64,000 nucleotides of DNA. Source: Saliphagus infecundisoli. Its GTDB lineage: Archaea > Halobacteriota > Halobacteria > Halobacteriales > Natrialbaceae. The notes beneath the pieces are model-generated. The model was not told the origin of the DNA. It did no database searches and saw nothing but the letters and a program-made list of their open reading frames with translations. Positions within the stretch are counted from its first letter, which is position 1; every line of letters starts with the position of its first letter. Positions 16,993-25,148 of the stretch are shown one piece after another. The translations under genes and the position numbers were made by a program. The stretch is taken from contig NZ_JAIWHV010000001.1 of assembly GCF_020177375.1 (NCBI RefSeq), positions 186,001 to 250,000 on the forward strand, read 5' to 3'.

Positions 16993-18120
16993 TCAGACGT
17001 GGAACTCGAAGCGCGCGCCGCCCTCCTCGCTCTCCCCGACCCGGACCGTCCAGTCGTGGGCGTCGGCGACCTCCTCGACGATCGAGAGCCCGATCCCGGT
17101 CCCCTCCGCGCTCGTCGTGTAGCCCTGCTCGAAGACCGCCGTCCGGGCGTCCTCGGGGATCCCCTCGCCGCTGTCCTCGACGTAGAACCCCTCGCCGTCC
17201 TCAAGGCCGCCCACGCGGACGGTGACGTCGTTCCCGCCGTGTTCGACGGCGTCATCGCGAGCCTGCGAGCGATGGCTCGGGGAACCGTGTTCGACGGCGT
17301 TCCGAAAGAGGTTCTCCAGCAGGGAGGCCAGCCGGCTCCGGTCGGCGTCGATCGATCCCGGCGCCTCGACGGTCAGATCCGCGTCGTCGGTCCTGACCCA
17401 GCCCCAGGTCTCCCGGACGACCTCTTCGACCGAAAGCCGCCGCGTCGTTCCGAGCCCGCCTTCCTGCTGGGCGAGCTCGAGCATGTCCTCGATGAGCTCC
17501 TCCATCCGATCCAGTGACTCCGCGAGTTCCTCGACCCGTTCGTCCCCGTCTCCGTCCTCGTTCTCGGCGGCGATGAGTTCGGTGTACCCCTGGGCGACGT
17601 TCAACGGGTTCCGCAGGTCGTGGCTGAGGACGCTCGCGAACCGCTCCAAGCGTTCGTTCTGGTCCTCGAGGCGTTCCTCCTGGGCTTTCTCCCGGGAGAC
17701 GTCCCGGAAGATCCCGGTGAACAGCCGTTCGCCCCGGAACTCGTGTTCCCGGAGGCTGATCGTGACCGGGACCTCGTGGCCGTCCTCGTGGCGGGCGGGG
17801 AGCTCGACGCCGTCCCAGTCGATGTTTCGCTCGCCGGTCTCGATGTATTGCTGGAGGCGACGTTCGTGGACCGCCTTCAGGCGATCGGGGATGATCTCGA
17901 GCTTCGAGCTGCCGACGAGTTCGGCGGGCTCGTAGCCGAGGATCCGCTCGATCGCCGGGTTGGCAAAGAGGATCGTGCTCTCGGCGTCGATCGTGAGGAT
18001 CCCCTCGGAGGTGTTCTCGACCAGGGTTCGGAAGAACGCCTCGTCGGCGTCCCGGAGCCGGGGATGGAGCAGATCCGCGATCGATTCTTCCTCGCGTGTC
18101 GCCTCGTCACCGCTCGTCAT
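16993..18120 (-). CDS. PAS-domain histidine kinase with a 48 bp in-frame repeat in its ATPase N-box
   Basis: 375 residues from the ATG at 18120; an in-frame GTG at 18162 would add 14. A PAS domain spans about 24-145 (ILFANPAIERILGYEP). The phosphoacceptor histidine lies in SHDLRNPLNV. The ATPase domain has the N-box NLFRNAVEHG, G1 DSGEGIP and G2 GTGIGLSIV. Between N-box and G1 the sequence reads AVEHGSPSHRSQARDDAVEHG, i.e. the N-box end AVEHG is repeated after a 16-residue insert. Soluble; signal unknown. No adjacent receiver protein. Confidence 0.9.
   Translation of the reverse strand: MTSGDEATREEESIADLLHPRLRDADEAFFRTLVENTSEGILTIDAESTILFANPAIERILGYEPAELVGSSKLEIIPDRLKAVHERRLQQYIETGERNIDWDGVELPARHEDGHEVPVTISLREHEFRGERLFTGIFRDVSREKAQEERLEDQNERLERFASVLSHDLRNPLNVAQGYTELIAAENEDGDGDERVEELAESLDRMEELIEDMLELAQQEGGLGTTRRLSVEEVVRETWGWVRTDDADLTVEAPGSIDADRSRLASLLENLFRNAVEHGSPSHRSQARDDAVEHGGNDVTVRVGGLEDGEGFYVEDSGEGIPEDARTAVFEQGYTTSAEGTGIGLSIVEEVADAHDWTVRVGESEEGGARFEFHV
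17246..17293 (-). repeat. 48 bp coding repeat unit in histidine kinase (single copy)
   Basis: From the ACGGCGT at 17246 to the next ACGGCGT at 17294 is exactly 48 bases (16 codons). The segment around 17245-17273 is identical to 38175-38203 in another kinase gene. The unit encodes a Ser/Arg/Gln-Ala-Arg-Asp-Asp-Ala-Val peptide and duplicates the flanking GCCGTCGAACACGG. Confidence 0.85.
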
Positions 18121-18203
18121 CTCGACCCCCTCCGGAGCGCCGGCGACGTTCGATCCCACCACCGTCGGGTCCGCGAGTGACGTCGGAGGCGTTCATGAAC
18201 TGT

Positions 18204-18220
18204 CCCTACGCCCCGTAGGG
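18204..18220. terminator. Hairpin between asparagine-synthase-like gene and histidine kinase
   Basis: CCCTACG (18204-18210) pairs with CGTAGGG (18214-18220) around a 3-base loop. It lies about 50 bases past the stop of the minus-strand gene ending at 18270 and upstream of the kinase start. On the minus strand TTATTCAAGTACC precedes it and could be an A-box for the kinase, so the hairpin may lie in the kinase leader rather than terminate the upstream gene. Confidence 0.35.
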
Positions 18221-18269
18221 GCGGGTCGGTACTTGAATAACGATGGTCGAGTCGGTGCATGGGGTAGCG

Positions 18270-20048
18270 TCACACTCCCTTCGGTGTCGTCTCCGTATCG
18301 GGCCCGGTCCCCGCAACCGTCCGGGTCATCGGCATCTCGAGCAGCGTGAGGAGCCCACACAGCGCCCCGGTGTGGGCGCCACCGGCCGCGTGTTCGCGAT
18401 GGGTTTCGAGAACGCGCCCGTAGTCGATCCCGGGGAGCGCCCGGATCGTCGCCTCGTTGGCCCGGAGATACGGGCCGACCCACTCCTGGCCGCGCAGCCG
18501 GGCCGCGTTCCCGTCCCCGGGCGATCGCAGCGCGGAGCCGACCGCGCCGAGGCGGTGGAGCCACCGCGGGCGCGAGACGGCGATCCCGGTCCGGTCGTGG
18601 GGGATCGCGGCGAGGTCGGGGGCGAGCCGGGAGAGCGCGCGCCCGACGACGTCGTACCGGAGGCCGTGGGACCGCGGGAGCTCGAGCGAGAGGTCGACGA
18701 GCCGCCGGTCCAGAAACGGGTAGACCGTCGGCAGGACCTGTTCGTCGGCGTAGCGGTCGAACGACGTCTCGTTGGTCAGCGGGAACCAGAAGCCAAACCG
18801 GGCGAGCGCGCTCGCCGAGGGGTACGCCACGCCGTGGTCCTCGACTCCCTCCCCGGTCGGAACGACCTCCCCGGCGAGGGTCCTCGAGAGGACCGGCTCG
18901 GCGAAGGGGACCGACCGTGGCGTCTGCCAGTCGAGGTACGCCTCCCGGTTCTCGACCCGGCGCTCGATCGGTACCGGGATCGAGAGCCCCGGAAACGGGC
19001 GGTGGGTCGGCGTCGCCCACCCCTTGAACAGCACGTCGGCGTACAGCCCCGAGACGAGCGCATCGACTTCCTCCCGGAGGCGGTCGGCGACGCCGAGGGT
19101 TCGACCCTCGTTGAACCAGCCGACGAAGTTCGCGTGGGGGGCGATATCGGACAGCAACGTCCGGTAGCGGTCGCTGCCGGCGGGAAGGCGCGCGAACCGC
19201 AGGCCTGCCCGGGCTGCGACCCGGCTCGCGACGGCGACCTCCCTCGAGCCGTCGTCGAAGCCGTAGACCCGCTCGACCCTTCCCAGTGCCGTCAGGAGCC
19301 GCGAGTCGCTCCCTCCCGAGAGCAACAGGCCGTGATCGCGACCGGGTCGGAGCCGATCGGCGAGGGCCGCCCGGAACCGCTCGACGAACCGGTCGACGAA
19401 CGCCCCGATCGGCCGGTCGGCGGGCCGGTAGGTCGGCTCCCGGTAGCGCCGGCTCTCGACTCCCTCCGGCCCGATCGTCGTCACCGATGCCGGCGGAAGC
19501 CGCTCGACTCCCTCGAGGGGCGTCCTGATCCCCCGGACGGTGCCGGTGGCGAGGTACTCGGCGAGGGGTGCGGGCTCGAACCCCGTCTCGACCGCCGGGT
19601 GGCGGGCGAGGGGCTGGATCGCGGTCGCACAGAGCAGCCAGCCCTCCCCCCGGTAGCAGTAGACGGGCCGGCTCCCCAGACGGTCGGTGACGACGTGGAG
19701 CCGACGGCGCTCGCGGTCGACGACCAGACAGACGAACTCGCCGTTCAGCCCCGCGAGCCCGTCGAGCCCGTCGGCGGCGTACTGCTCGGCACAGAACTCC
19801 CCGGTCGACGTCCCGGGTGGCCGGCGCTCGTAGCCGTCCCCCCGTTCCCCGCTGTAGACCGGCCCGACGACGTGGAGAGTGGTGTCTCCACCGGGAACGG
19901 CTGCCGGATCGTCCTCCCGACGGCGCACGCGGCCCGCGACGCTCGCGAACGGTTCCCGGACGGAGACTCTCGCCCCGGAACCGAGCCCGTCGACGACCGG
20001 CGCCACCGGCGGGCGGTCGTGGCCGTACGCCCAACAGAGCCCGACCAT
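18270..20048 (-). CDS. Asparagine synthase-like protein lacking the N-terminal glutaminase cysteine
   Basis: 592 residues. The N-terminal domain (about 1-190) follows the class II glutamine amidotransferase fold (LNGEFVCLVVDRERRRLHVVTDRLGSRPVY), but the protein starts MVGLCWAYG, so the nucleophilic Cys2 is not in place. The C-terminal domain has the PP-loop LLLSGGSDSRLL for ATP activation of a carboxylate, and a late Y-A-D-E-Q region. Family knowledge: such proteins amidate a carboxyl group, or form other amide/lactam products, using ammonia or glutamine. The ATG at 20048 is chosen because the upstream extension is low complexity. No biosynthetic partners flank it; substrate unknown. Confidence 0.75.
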   Translation of the reverse strand: MVGLCWAYGHDRPPVAPVVDGLGSGARVSVREPFASVAGRVRRREDDPAAVPGGDTTLHVVGPVYSGERGDGYERRPPGTSTGEFCAEQYAADGLDGLAGLNGEFVCLVVDRERRRLHVVTDRLGSRPVYCYRGEGWLLCATAIQPLARHPAVETGFEPAPLAEYLATGTVRGIRTPLEGVERLPPASVTTIGPEGVESRRYREPTYRPADRPIGAFVDRFVERFRAALADRLRPGRDHGLLLSGGSDSRLLTALGRVERVYGFDDGSREVAVASRVAARAGLRFARLPAGSDRYRTLLSDIAPHANFVGWFNEGRTLGVADRLREEVDALVSGLYADVLFKGWATPTHRPFPGLSIPVPIERRVENREAYLDWQTPRSVPFAEPVLSRTLAGEVVPTGEGVEDHGVAYPSASALARFGFWFPLTNETSFDRYADEQVLPTVYPFLDRRLVDLSLELPRSHGLRYDVVGRALSRLAPDLAAIPHDRTGIAVSRPRWLHRLGAVGSALRSPGDGNAARLRGQEWVGPYLRANEATIRALPGIDYGRVLETHREHAAGGAHTGALCGLLTLLEMPMTRTVAGTGPDTETTPKGV

Positions 20049-20321
20049 CACCTCGCCGCCCTCGCCGTCCGGACGGCTCGACTTCGCTCCCGACACGGGG
20101 CGGGGACGGGGTTCGATCCGTTCACTGTTCGTGCTTCGAACGTCGTCCCTCCACCGCATGAGCGCGCCACCTAACCAGTGAGGTCCCGGCGACGCCCGGC
20201 GGGGACGACGGCTACCCGCCGGAGCCGCTCGCGTCGGCCGCCTCTCCCGGAGCCGGCCTCGAGAAGGGTCGATGGCTGGAGACGTCCACGGGGCCCGAGA
20301 GGGCGACCGTCGTCCCGCGTG

Positions 20322-21191
20322 CTATCGCTGGCCGGCACCGTCCGTCTGGAGGCCGTACTCGCCCAACAGCCCGCTCACGGCCGACTCCATCCATCCGATT
20401 CGCGTCGGGAGGTCGGTGTCGTCCTCGGTGACCTCCACGATGTATCCGGGCCGGTCGAGCTCGCCGACGACCTTGTGGGCCAGCATCGGCTCCGAGCCGT
20501 CGATCGTCGCTCCGACCGTGAACTCGTAGGACTCGGGATACGCGTCGCGAACGCCCCTGTTCAGCGCGGCGACGGTCTGCTCGGCCGGCTCGAGCGCGGC
20601 GGTCGACGGTGCCGAGAAGATCGCCTGTCCGTAGCCGTCGAACGCGGTCTCGGCGCCCCAGATCCCCCGGGAGCTGTGCATGTCGATCACGATCCCCGGG
20701 TCGTGCATCTCCACGACCTCCCAGATGTCACGGGCGAGCCCGGATCCGGGCTCGCTCCCGGTCGGGAACTGCCGGTTCAGGTGTCCGACGGCTCCGTGGC
20801 GGGTTCCGCGCCGGATCGCGTCCGCGTCGGCCTCGGGGATCACCACCAGTCGGCCCCGCTCGAGTCCCCAGTCGAGCATCCGGGCGCCGACCTCGTACCC
20901 CGCGGCCTCGTCGCCGTGGATGCCGCCGACCACGACGGCTGTCGGTCCGGCCCGTCTCCCGTCGATCACGTGAATCGACGTCTCGTACGGCGTGTTCGCC
21001 TGGATGGTGTAGACGACGCTCGAGACCGAACACGACTCCGATGCGCTCACAGTGCCCGCAGCTCCGCCCACTCCGGCGAGAACGCCGGCAGTTCCGGCCA
21101 GAAACCGCCGGCGCGACGGCTCGGGAGCCGACCGGACGGCCGACGTCTTCGAACCGAGCTCGCTCGCGCATTTCTCGATGAACGGTAACAT
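20322..21191 (-). CDS. Exported AstE/AspA-like zinc deacylase or carboxypeptidase
   Basis: 289 residues. A twin-arginine signal (PSRRRFLAGTAG, residues 26-37) leads into a hydrophobic stretch ending SASES. The mature part has zinc-ligand motifs of the succinylglutamate desuccinylase/aspartoacylase branch of M14 peptidases: GGIHGDEAAG (His and Glu) and IDMHSS (His). The C-terminal glutamate in YIVEVTEDD could be catalytic. Homologues are mostly cytoplasmic deacylases of N-acyl amino acids, so export is notable. The real substrate is unknown; cell-wall or peptide trimming is possible. Confidence 0.75.
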   Translation of the reverse strand: MLPFIEKCASELGSKTSAVRSAPEPSRRRFLAGTAGVLAGVGGAAGTVSASESCSVSSVVYTIQANTPYETSIHVIDGRRAGPTAVVVGGIHGDEAAGYEVGARMLDWGLERGRLVVIPEADADAIRRGTRHGAVGHLNRQFPTGSEPGSGLARDIWEVVEMHDPGIVIDMHSSRGIWGAETAFDGYGQAIFSAPSTAALEPAEQTVAALNRGVRDAYPESYEFTVGATIDGSEPMLAHKVVGELDRPGYIVEVTEDDTDLPTRIGWMESAVSGLLGEYGLQTDGAGQR

Positions 21192-21328
21192 TCGAGCCGA
21201 CGGTCGGATCGTTCCCAGTTAATGACCACGATAGCAGATAGCTTTGCCCAATTACCAATGGTTAGATGGGGTGAATTTCGGCGCTAGCGACCGTTCAGGC
21301 GACTTCGAGACGATAATCGTGTGGGGTA

Positions 21329-21335
21329 AGAAAAA
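21329..21335 (-). terminator. T-rich stretch downstream of tRNA-Thr
   Basis: On the minus strand CGGTTTTTCTTACC lies about 65 bases after the tRNA 3' end. T-runs are the usual archaeal termination signal and are rare in this GC-rich sequence. Confidence 0.4.
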
Positions 21336-21397
21336 CCGATACGGGCTTTCGTCGCCTCACCGCTTCCGGATCGAGGGTGTTCGAACCTGAGGATGCA

Positions 21398-21471
21398 AGC
21401 CGGTGGAGGGATTTGAACCCTCGGCCTAATCCTTACGAAGGATTCGCTCTGCCAGTCTGAGCTACACCGGC
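21398..21471 (-). tRNA. tRNA-Thr (anticodon CGU)
   Basis: 74 bases including the discriminator. On the minus strand the acceptor arms GCCGGTG and CACCGGC pair over 7 bases and are followed by a U discriminator, as expected for threonine tRNA. The D-arm holds TAGCTCAGACTGGCAGAGC. The anticodon stem AATCC/GGATT closes a 7-base loop TTCGTAA, so the anticodon is CGU. The T-arm is AGGGTTCAAATCCCT with the invariant TTCAAAT. No intron, and no encoded CCA. The next minus-strand gene upstream is trm5, whose product modifies G37 in tRNAs. Confidence 0.95.
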
Positions 21472-21496
21472 GCATCCGAACATACGCCCGACGCCG

Positions 21497-21506
21497 GGCA
21501 TAAGGA
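21497..21506 (-). promoter_or_regulatory. A-box for tRNA-Thr
   Basis: On the minus strand CCTTATGCCC is centred about 30 bases upstream of the tRNA 5' end (21471), the expected TBP-site spacing for a tRNA promoter. Confidence 0.45.
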
Positions 21507-21533
21507 TTGCGAATCCCCCCTGCTACGCGGCGA

Positions 21534-22577
21534 TCACCGCTCGAGGCGGACGTCGAGACAGACGTTCTCCTCGTGGGGCGCGTACGACCGGACCGTGTGC
21601 CGGGTTTCGACGGTGACCTCGTACTCCCCGCCCGCGGCCGCTCGGATCGCCCGCTCGCCGGGGCCGAACGGGTCCTTCTCGTGCTGGATGTCGTAGTAGT
21701 GGATCACGCAGTCGTCGCCCGCCAGCGCGATCGCGGTCTCGAGGAACTCGTCGGCGCTGTGGGGGAGGTTCATCACGATCCGGTCGGCCCAGTCCCCGTA
21801 GTCGTCGGCGGCCTCGCGGACGTCGCCTTCGATCGCCGTCACCCGATCGGCGACCCCGTTTCGCCGGGCGTTCTCCCGGAGGTACTCGATCGCGCGCCCG
21901 TTGACGTCACAGCCCACGGCCGTCGCCCCCCGCTTTGCGGCCGGGATCACGAACGGGCCGACGCCGGCGAACATGTCGAAGACCCGCTCGCCCTCCCGTA
22001 TTTGCTCCGTAACACGATGGCGCTCGGTCGCCAGCCGCGGCGAGAAGTAGACCGCAGCGAGGTCGAGGAGGTACTCGCAGCCGTACTCGCGGTGGACCGT
22101 CTCGGTTCCCTCCCCGGCCAGCAGTTCCCACTCCCGGACCCGCTTCTCGCCTTTCACCTTCGAGGCCTTGTTCAGGACGGTTTCGACGGGGAGATCCGAC
22201 TCGACGACCGCGCGAGCGATCGCGCGGGCCCGCTCGGGGTCGTCCTCGTCGATCAGGACGACGTCGCCGATGCGTTCGTAGGAGGGCTCGGAGCCGAGCA
22301 GGTCCGCGGGGGTCGTCTGGCGCTCGCGCTCCCCGACCGCGTGGGTGGCGAGCTCGAGGCCCTCGGGGACAGCAGCGGGGTCGGTGACGGGGATGTAGAG
22401 GTGGCCGTCCTCACCGGCGATCTCGTAGCTCTCGGCGATCAGCTCCGCCTCGGCGAGCTCACGACGGGTCGCCTCGCCCTCGGCGCGGGGGACCCGGACG
22501 CAGGCGACGGGCGTCTCCGCCTCGCCGCCGGCGGCGTCGTTTTCGTCTCCGTCTCCGTTCGGGGCCCCCGAGTCCAT
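21534..22577 (-). CDS. trm5: tRNA (guanine37-N1)-methyltransferase Trm5
   Basis: 347 residues. It transfers methyl from SAM to G37 next to the anticodon, preventing frameshifts. Visible parts: an N-terminal D1-like domain, a middle region with AVYFSPRLATERHRV (binding the tRNA), the SAM motif VFDMFAGVGPFVIPAAKRG near residues 198-216, and the NLPHSADEFL motif IV near 268. An acidic N-terminal tail of about 22 residues is typical of halophiles. The tRNA-Thr gene lies just downstream on the same strand. Confidence 0.93.
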   Translation of the reverse strand: MDSGAPNGDGDENDAAGGEAETPVACVRVPRAEGEATRRELAEAELIAESYEIAGEDGHLYIPVTDPAAVPEGLELATHAVGERERQTTPADLLGSEPSYERIGDVVLIDEDDPERARAIARAVVESDLPVETVLNKASKVKGEKRVREWELLAGEGTETVHREYGCEYLLDLAAVYFSPRLATERHRVTEQIREGERVFDMFAGVGPFVIPAAKRGATAVGCDVNGRAIEYLRENARRNGVADRVTAIEGDVREAADDYGDWADRIVMNLPHSADEFLETAIALAGDDCVIHYYDIQHEKDPFGPGERAIRAAAGGEYEVTVETRHTVRSYAPHEENVCLDVRLER

Positions 22578-22615
22578 ATCTCGAGTACCGGATCGCCGAC
22601 CCTAACGCTGACGCA

Positions 22616-23038
22616 TCAGGCCTCGATCAGTTCGACGAGGTTCCCCTCGGGATCCCGGACGAAGAGGATGGTCGACCCGGTCTCGGTCGTCCGTGGCTCG
22701 CTCACCGTCTCGACGTCGTCGGGCAGGTCGGCATAGAAGGCCGCGACGTCCTCGACGGCGAGGCCGAGGTGGCTCGCGCCGGGCTGATCGACGCGCTCGC
22801 GAGAGCGCTCCTCGCCGGCGGGGTCGTAGGAGACGAGTTCGACCCGGGCGCCGTCGGCGTCGAGGTGGACGAAGCGCCCGGTCGCGCCCTCGATGCCGAC
22901 CGCGGTCGCGAAGGCCTCTCCCGAGACGGTAAAGCGATCGAGCACGGGGAGGCCGAGGACGTCCCGGTAGAAGCCGAGACAGCGATCGAGGTCCGAGACG
23001 GTGATGCCGACGTGGTGGGCGCGCGTGGATTCCGACAT
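22616..23038 (-). CDS. VOC family (glyoxalase/dioxygenase-like) protein
   Basis: 140 residues, one full vicinal oxygen chelate module of two beta-alpha-beta-beta-beta repeats. Likely metal ligands are His8 or His9 (AHHVGIT), Glu (VELVSYD), His (SHLGLAV) and a C-terminal Glu (GNLVELIEA). Such proteins include glyoxalase I, methylmalonyl-CoA epimerase and ring-cleaving dioxygenases; the sequence does not decide. The ATG at 23038 is used because it opens directly into the first VOC strand. It is 38 bases from trm5 on the same strand, so the two may be co-transcribed. Confidence 0.85.
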   Translation of the reverse strand: MSESTRAHHVGITVSDLDRCLGFYRDVLGLPVLDRFTVSGEAFATAVGIEGATGRFVHLDADGARVELVSYDPAGEERSRERVDQPGASHLGLAVEDVAAFYADLPDDVETVSEPRTTETGSTILFVRDPEGNLVELIEA

Positions 23039-23165
23039 ACGAGAGTGCCCGTAGGGCGCTCGCAAAAACGCTTCGTCCCGGATGTGGTTCCGTGGATTTC
23101 GGCCGGATCCGGACGGCCCCGAACGGTCCCGGGCGGTATATGGCCCTCGGGACGTAATCGAGGGC

Positions 23166-23996
23166 ATGCTCACCTTCATCGGCCTCGGACTCTACGACGA
23201 GCGTTCGATCACCGTCGAGGGCCGGGAGGCGCTCAGGGACGCCGACCGGGCGTTCGCCGAACGCTACACCAGCCACCTCGTCGGCGCCTCCATGGCGGAT
23301 CTCGAGGCTCACCACGGCACGCCCATCGAGGTCCGCGGCCGCGAGGGCGTCGAGCGCGACCCCGAACCGATCCTCGCGGCCGCCGATGGAGGGGAGGTCG
23401 CCTTCCTCACCGCGGGCGACACGATGATCTCGACGACCCACGTCGACCTCCGTCTGCGGGCTCACGACCGCGGGATCGACACGCGAGTGATCCACGGCGT
23501 CACGGCACAGACCGCCGCGAGCGCGCTCACGGGCCTCCAGAACTACCGCTTCGGCCGGGCGACCACTCTCCCCTTCCCCTACGCCCACGGCGCCGACGGC
23601 CTGCCCGAGAGCGTCACCGCCCCGATAGCGGACAACCGCGAGCGAGGGCTGCACACGGTCGTCTACCTCGACATCAAGGTCGGCGAGGAGGCGCGTCGGT
23701 CGCCGAACGTCACTGGCGGGGACGGCGATGGCGCCGAGGAACTCGCCGAATACATGACGGCCGATGTCGCCGCTTCCCTGCTCGCGGCGGCGTACCCCGA
23801 GGTCGTCGGCGTCGCCGTCGCCCGCGCGGGCAGCCCCGATCCCCTGGTCGTCGCCGCACCCCTCGCCGAGCTCGCCGACCGCGAGTTCGGCGACCCCCTT
23901 CATCTGCTCGTGATTCCCGGAAAGTGCCACCCGATCGAGGCCGATGCCCTGGTCTCGCTCGCGGGCGCGGACCGCGGGGACCTCGATACGGTCTGA
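23166..23996 (+). CDS. dphB: Diphthine synthase
   Basis: 276 residues, tetrapyrrole-methylase fold. It methylates the modified histidine of translation factor aEF2 on the way to diphthamide. It begins MLTFIGLGLYDERSIT, the typical N-terminus, with the SAM-binding FLTAGDTMISTTH near residue 80 and HGVTAQTAASALTGLQNYRFG near 112. The late segment VIPGKCHPIEADAL is also diagnostic. Start ATG at 23166 matches family starts. It is divergent from the VOC gene. Confidence 0.93.
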   Translation: MLTFIGLGLYDERSITVEGREALRDADRAFAERYTSHLVGASMADLEAHHGTPIEVRGREGVERDPEPILAAADGGEVAFLTAGDTMISTTHVDLRLRAHDRGIDTRVIHGVTAQTAASALTGLQNYRFGRATTLPFPYAHGADGLPESVTAPIADNRERGLHTVVYLDIKVGEEARRSPNVTGGDGDGAEELAEYMTADVAASLLAAAYPEVVGVAVARAGSPDPLVVAAPLAELADREFGDPLHLLVIPGKCHPIEADALVSLAGADRGDLDTV

Positions 23997-24018
23997 CGAT
24001 CCGGAGCTTCCGACCGCG

Positions 24019-25002
24019 TCAGTCCAGCCGGGAGACGACGGCCTCCGTCACGTCGTCGGTCGAGGCGTCCCCGCCGAGGTCGGGCGTTCGCGGTCCCTCC
24101 GAGAGGACCGTTTTCATCGCCTCCCGGACTGCGCCTCCCTCCTCGTCGTGGCCGAGGTATTCTAAGAGCATCGCCGCCGAGAAGATCGCCGCGGCAGGGT
24201 TGGCGACGCCCTCGCCGGCGATGTCGGGTGCCGAGCCGTGGACGGGCTCGAACAGCGCCCGGTCGGGGCCGACGTTTGCGGAGGGGAGCATTCCGAGACC
24301 GCCGACCAGCCCCGCCGCCAGATCCGAGAGCACGTCGCCTGCGAGGTTAGGGCAGACGACGACGGCGAACTCGTCGGGCTCGAGACAGACTCGGGTCGCG
24401 AAGGCGTCCATCAGCACCTCCTCGCAGTCGACCCCTCGGTCGTCGGCGACCCCGATGACGGCGTCCCGGAAGCGGCCGTCGGTCTCGCGCATCACGTTCG
24501 CCTTGTGGGCGACGTGAAACCCCTCGTACTCTCCCTCGTCGACGTACTCGCAGGCGAACTCCGCGAGGCGCTCGGAGGCCGAGGTCGTGACGACCCTGGT
24601 CAGCGTCGAGAGATCGCCGGAGAGTCGGCTCTCGTGGCCCGAATAGACGCCCTCGGTGTTCTCTCTGAGGAAGACGAGGTCGGTCTCGGGGCGGACGGAA
24701 TCGACCCCCGGGTACGCGCGGGCCGGCCGGACGTTGACGAACGAGCCGACGGCCTCCCGGAGCGGGAGGATGACGTCGGCGGCGGTCTCGCCCGCGGCTC
24801 CGAACAGCGTCGCGTCCGCCTCGGCCGCGAGGTCGTAGGTCTCGGAGGGGAGGGCCGCGCCCGTCTCCGTGGCGACGCGGTCGCCCGCCTTCCCGTCCAC
24901 GAACTCGAACTCGGGGCCGGTCGCCTTGAGGACGGACACTGCGGCGGGGGTCACTTCCCGGCCGATCCCGTCGCCGGGAATGACGGCGATCTCGGTTGGC
25001 AT
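24019..25002 (-). CDS. leuB: 3-isopropylmalate dehydrogenase
   Basis: 327 residues. It oxidatively decarboxylates 3-isopropylmalate in leucine biosynthesis. The NAD/metal motifs are seen: [15 protein letters not shown] at the N-terminus, [14 protein letters not shown] near 113, and the signature segment [27 protein letters not shown] around 217-243, followed by [12 protein letters not shown]. The isocitrate dehydrogenase substrate loop is absent and length fits LeuB. It stands apart from other leucine genes in this window. Related beta-decarboxylating dehydrogenases cannot be wholly excluded. Confidence 0.85.
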   Translation of the reverse strand: MPTEIAVIPGDGIGREVTPAAVSVLKATGPEFEFVDGKAGDRVATETGAALPSETYDLAAEADATLFGAAGETAADVILPLREAVGSFVNVRPARAYPGVDSVRPETDLVFLRENTEGVYSGHESRLSGDLSTLTRVVTTSASERLAEFACEYVDEGEYEGFHVAHKANVMRETDGRFRDAVIGVADDRGVDCEEVLMDAFATRVCLEPDEFAVVVCPNLAGDVLSDLAAGLVGGLGMLPSANVGPDRALFEPVHGSAPDIAGEGVANPAAAIFSAAMLLEYLGHDEEGGAVREAMKTVLSEGPRTPDLGGDASTDDVTEAVVSRLD

Positions 25003-25148
25003 GGCCGTACCTCACAGGGGGGCAAAAAGAGGGTGTCGATCGCGTGTCCGCCGCCTTCGGGGCCGCCATCCCTACCGGAATCGAGGACGACCCGCTCGTC
25101 GTCCCGGCCCAACGACCGGAGCGGCCGCCCGAACACGGTCCGATCCGA

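Noticed and set aside
17222-17935. Plus-strand frame across the 48 bp repeat
   Set aside because: It is antisense to the kinase; the repeat is clearly read in frame on the minus strand, keeping the N-box motif.
21284-21475. Minus-strand open frame of 63 codons
   Set aside because: It overlaps the tRNA-Thr gene; the RNA structure explains the sequence.
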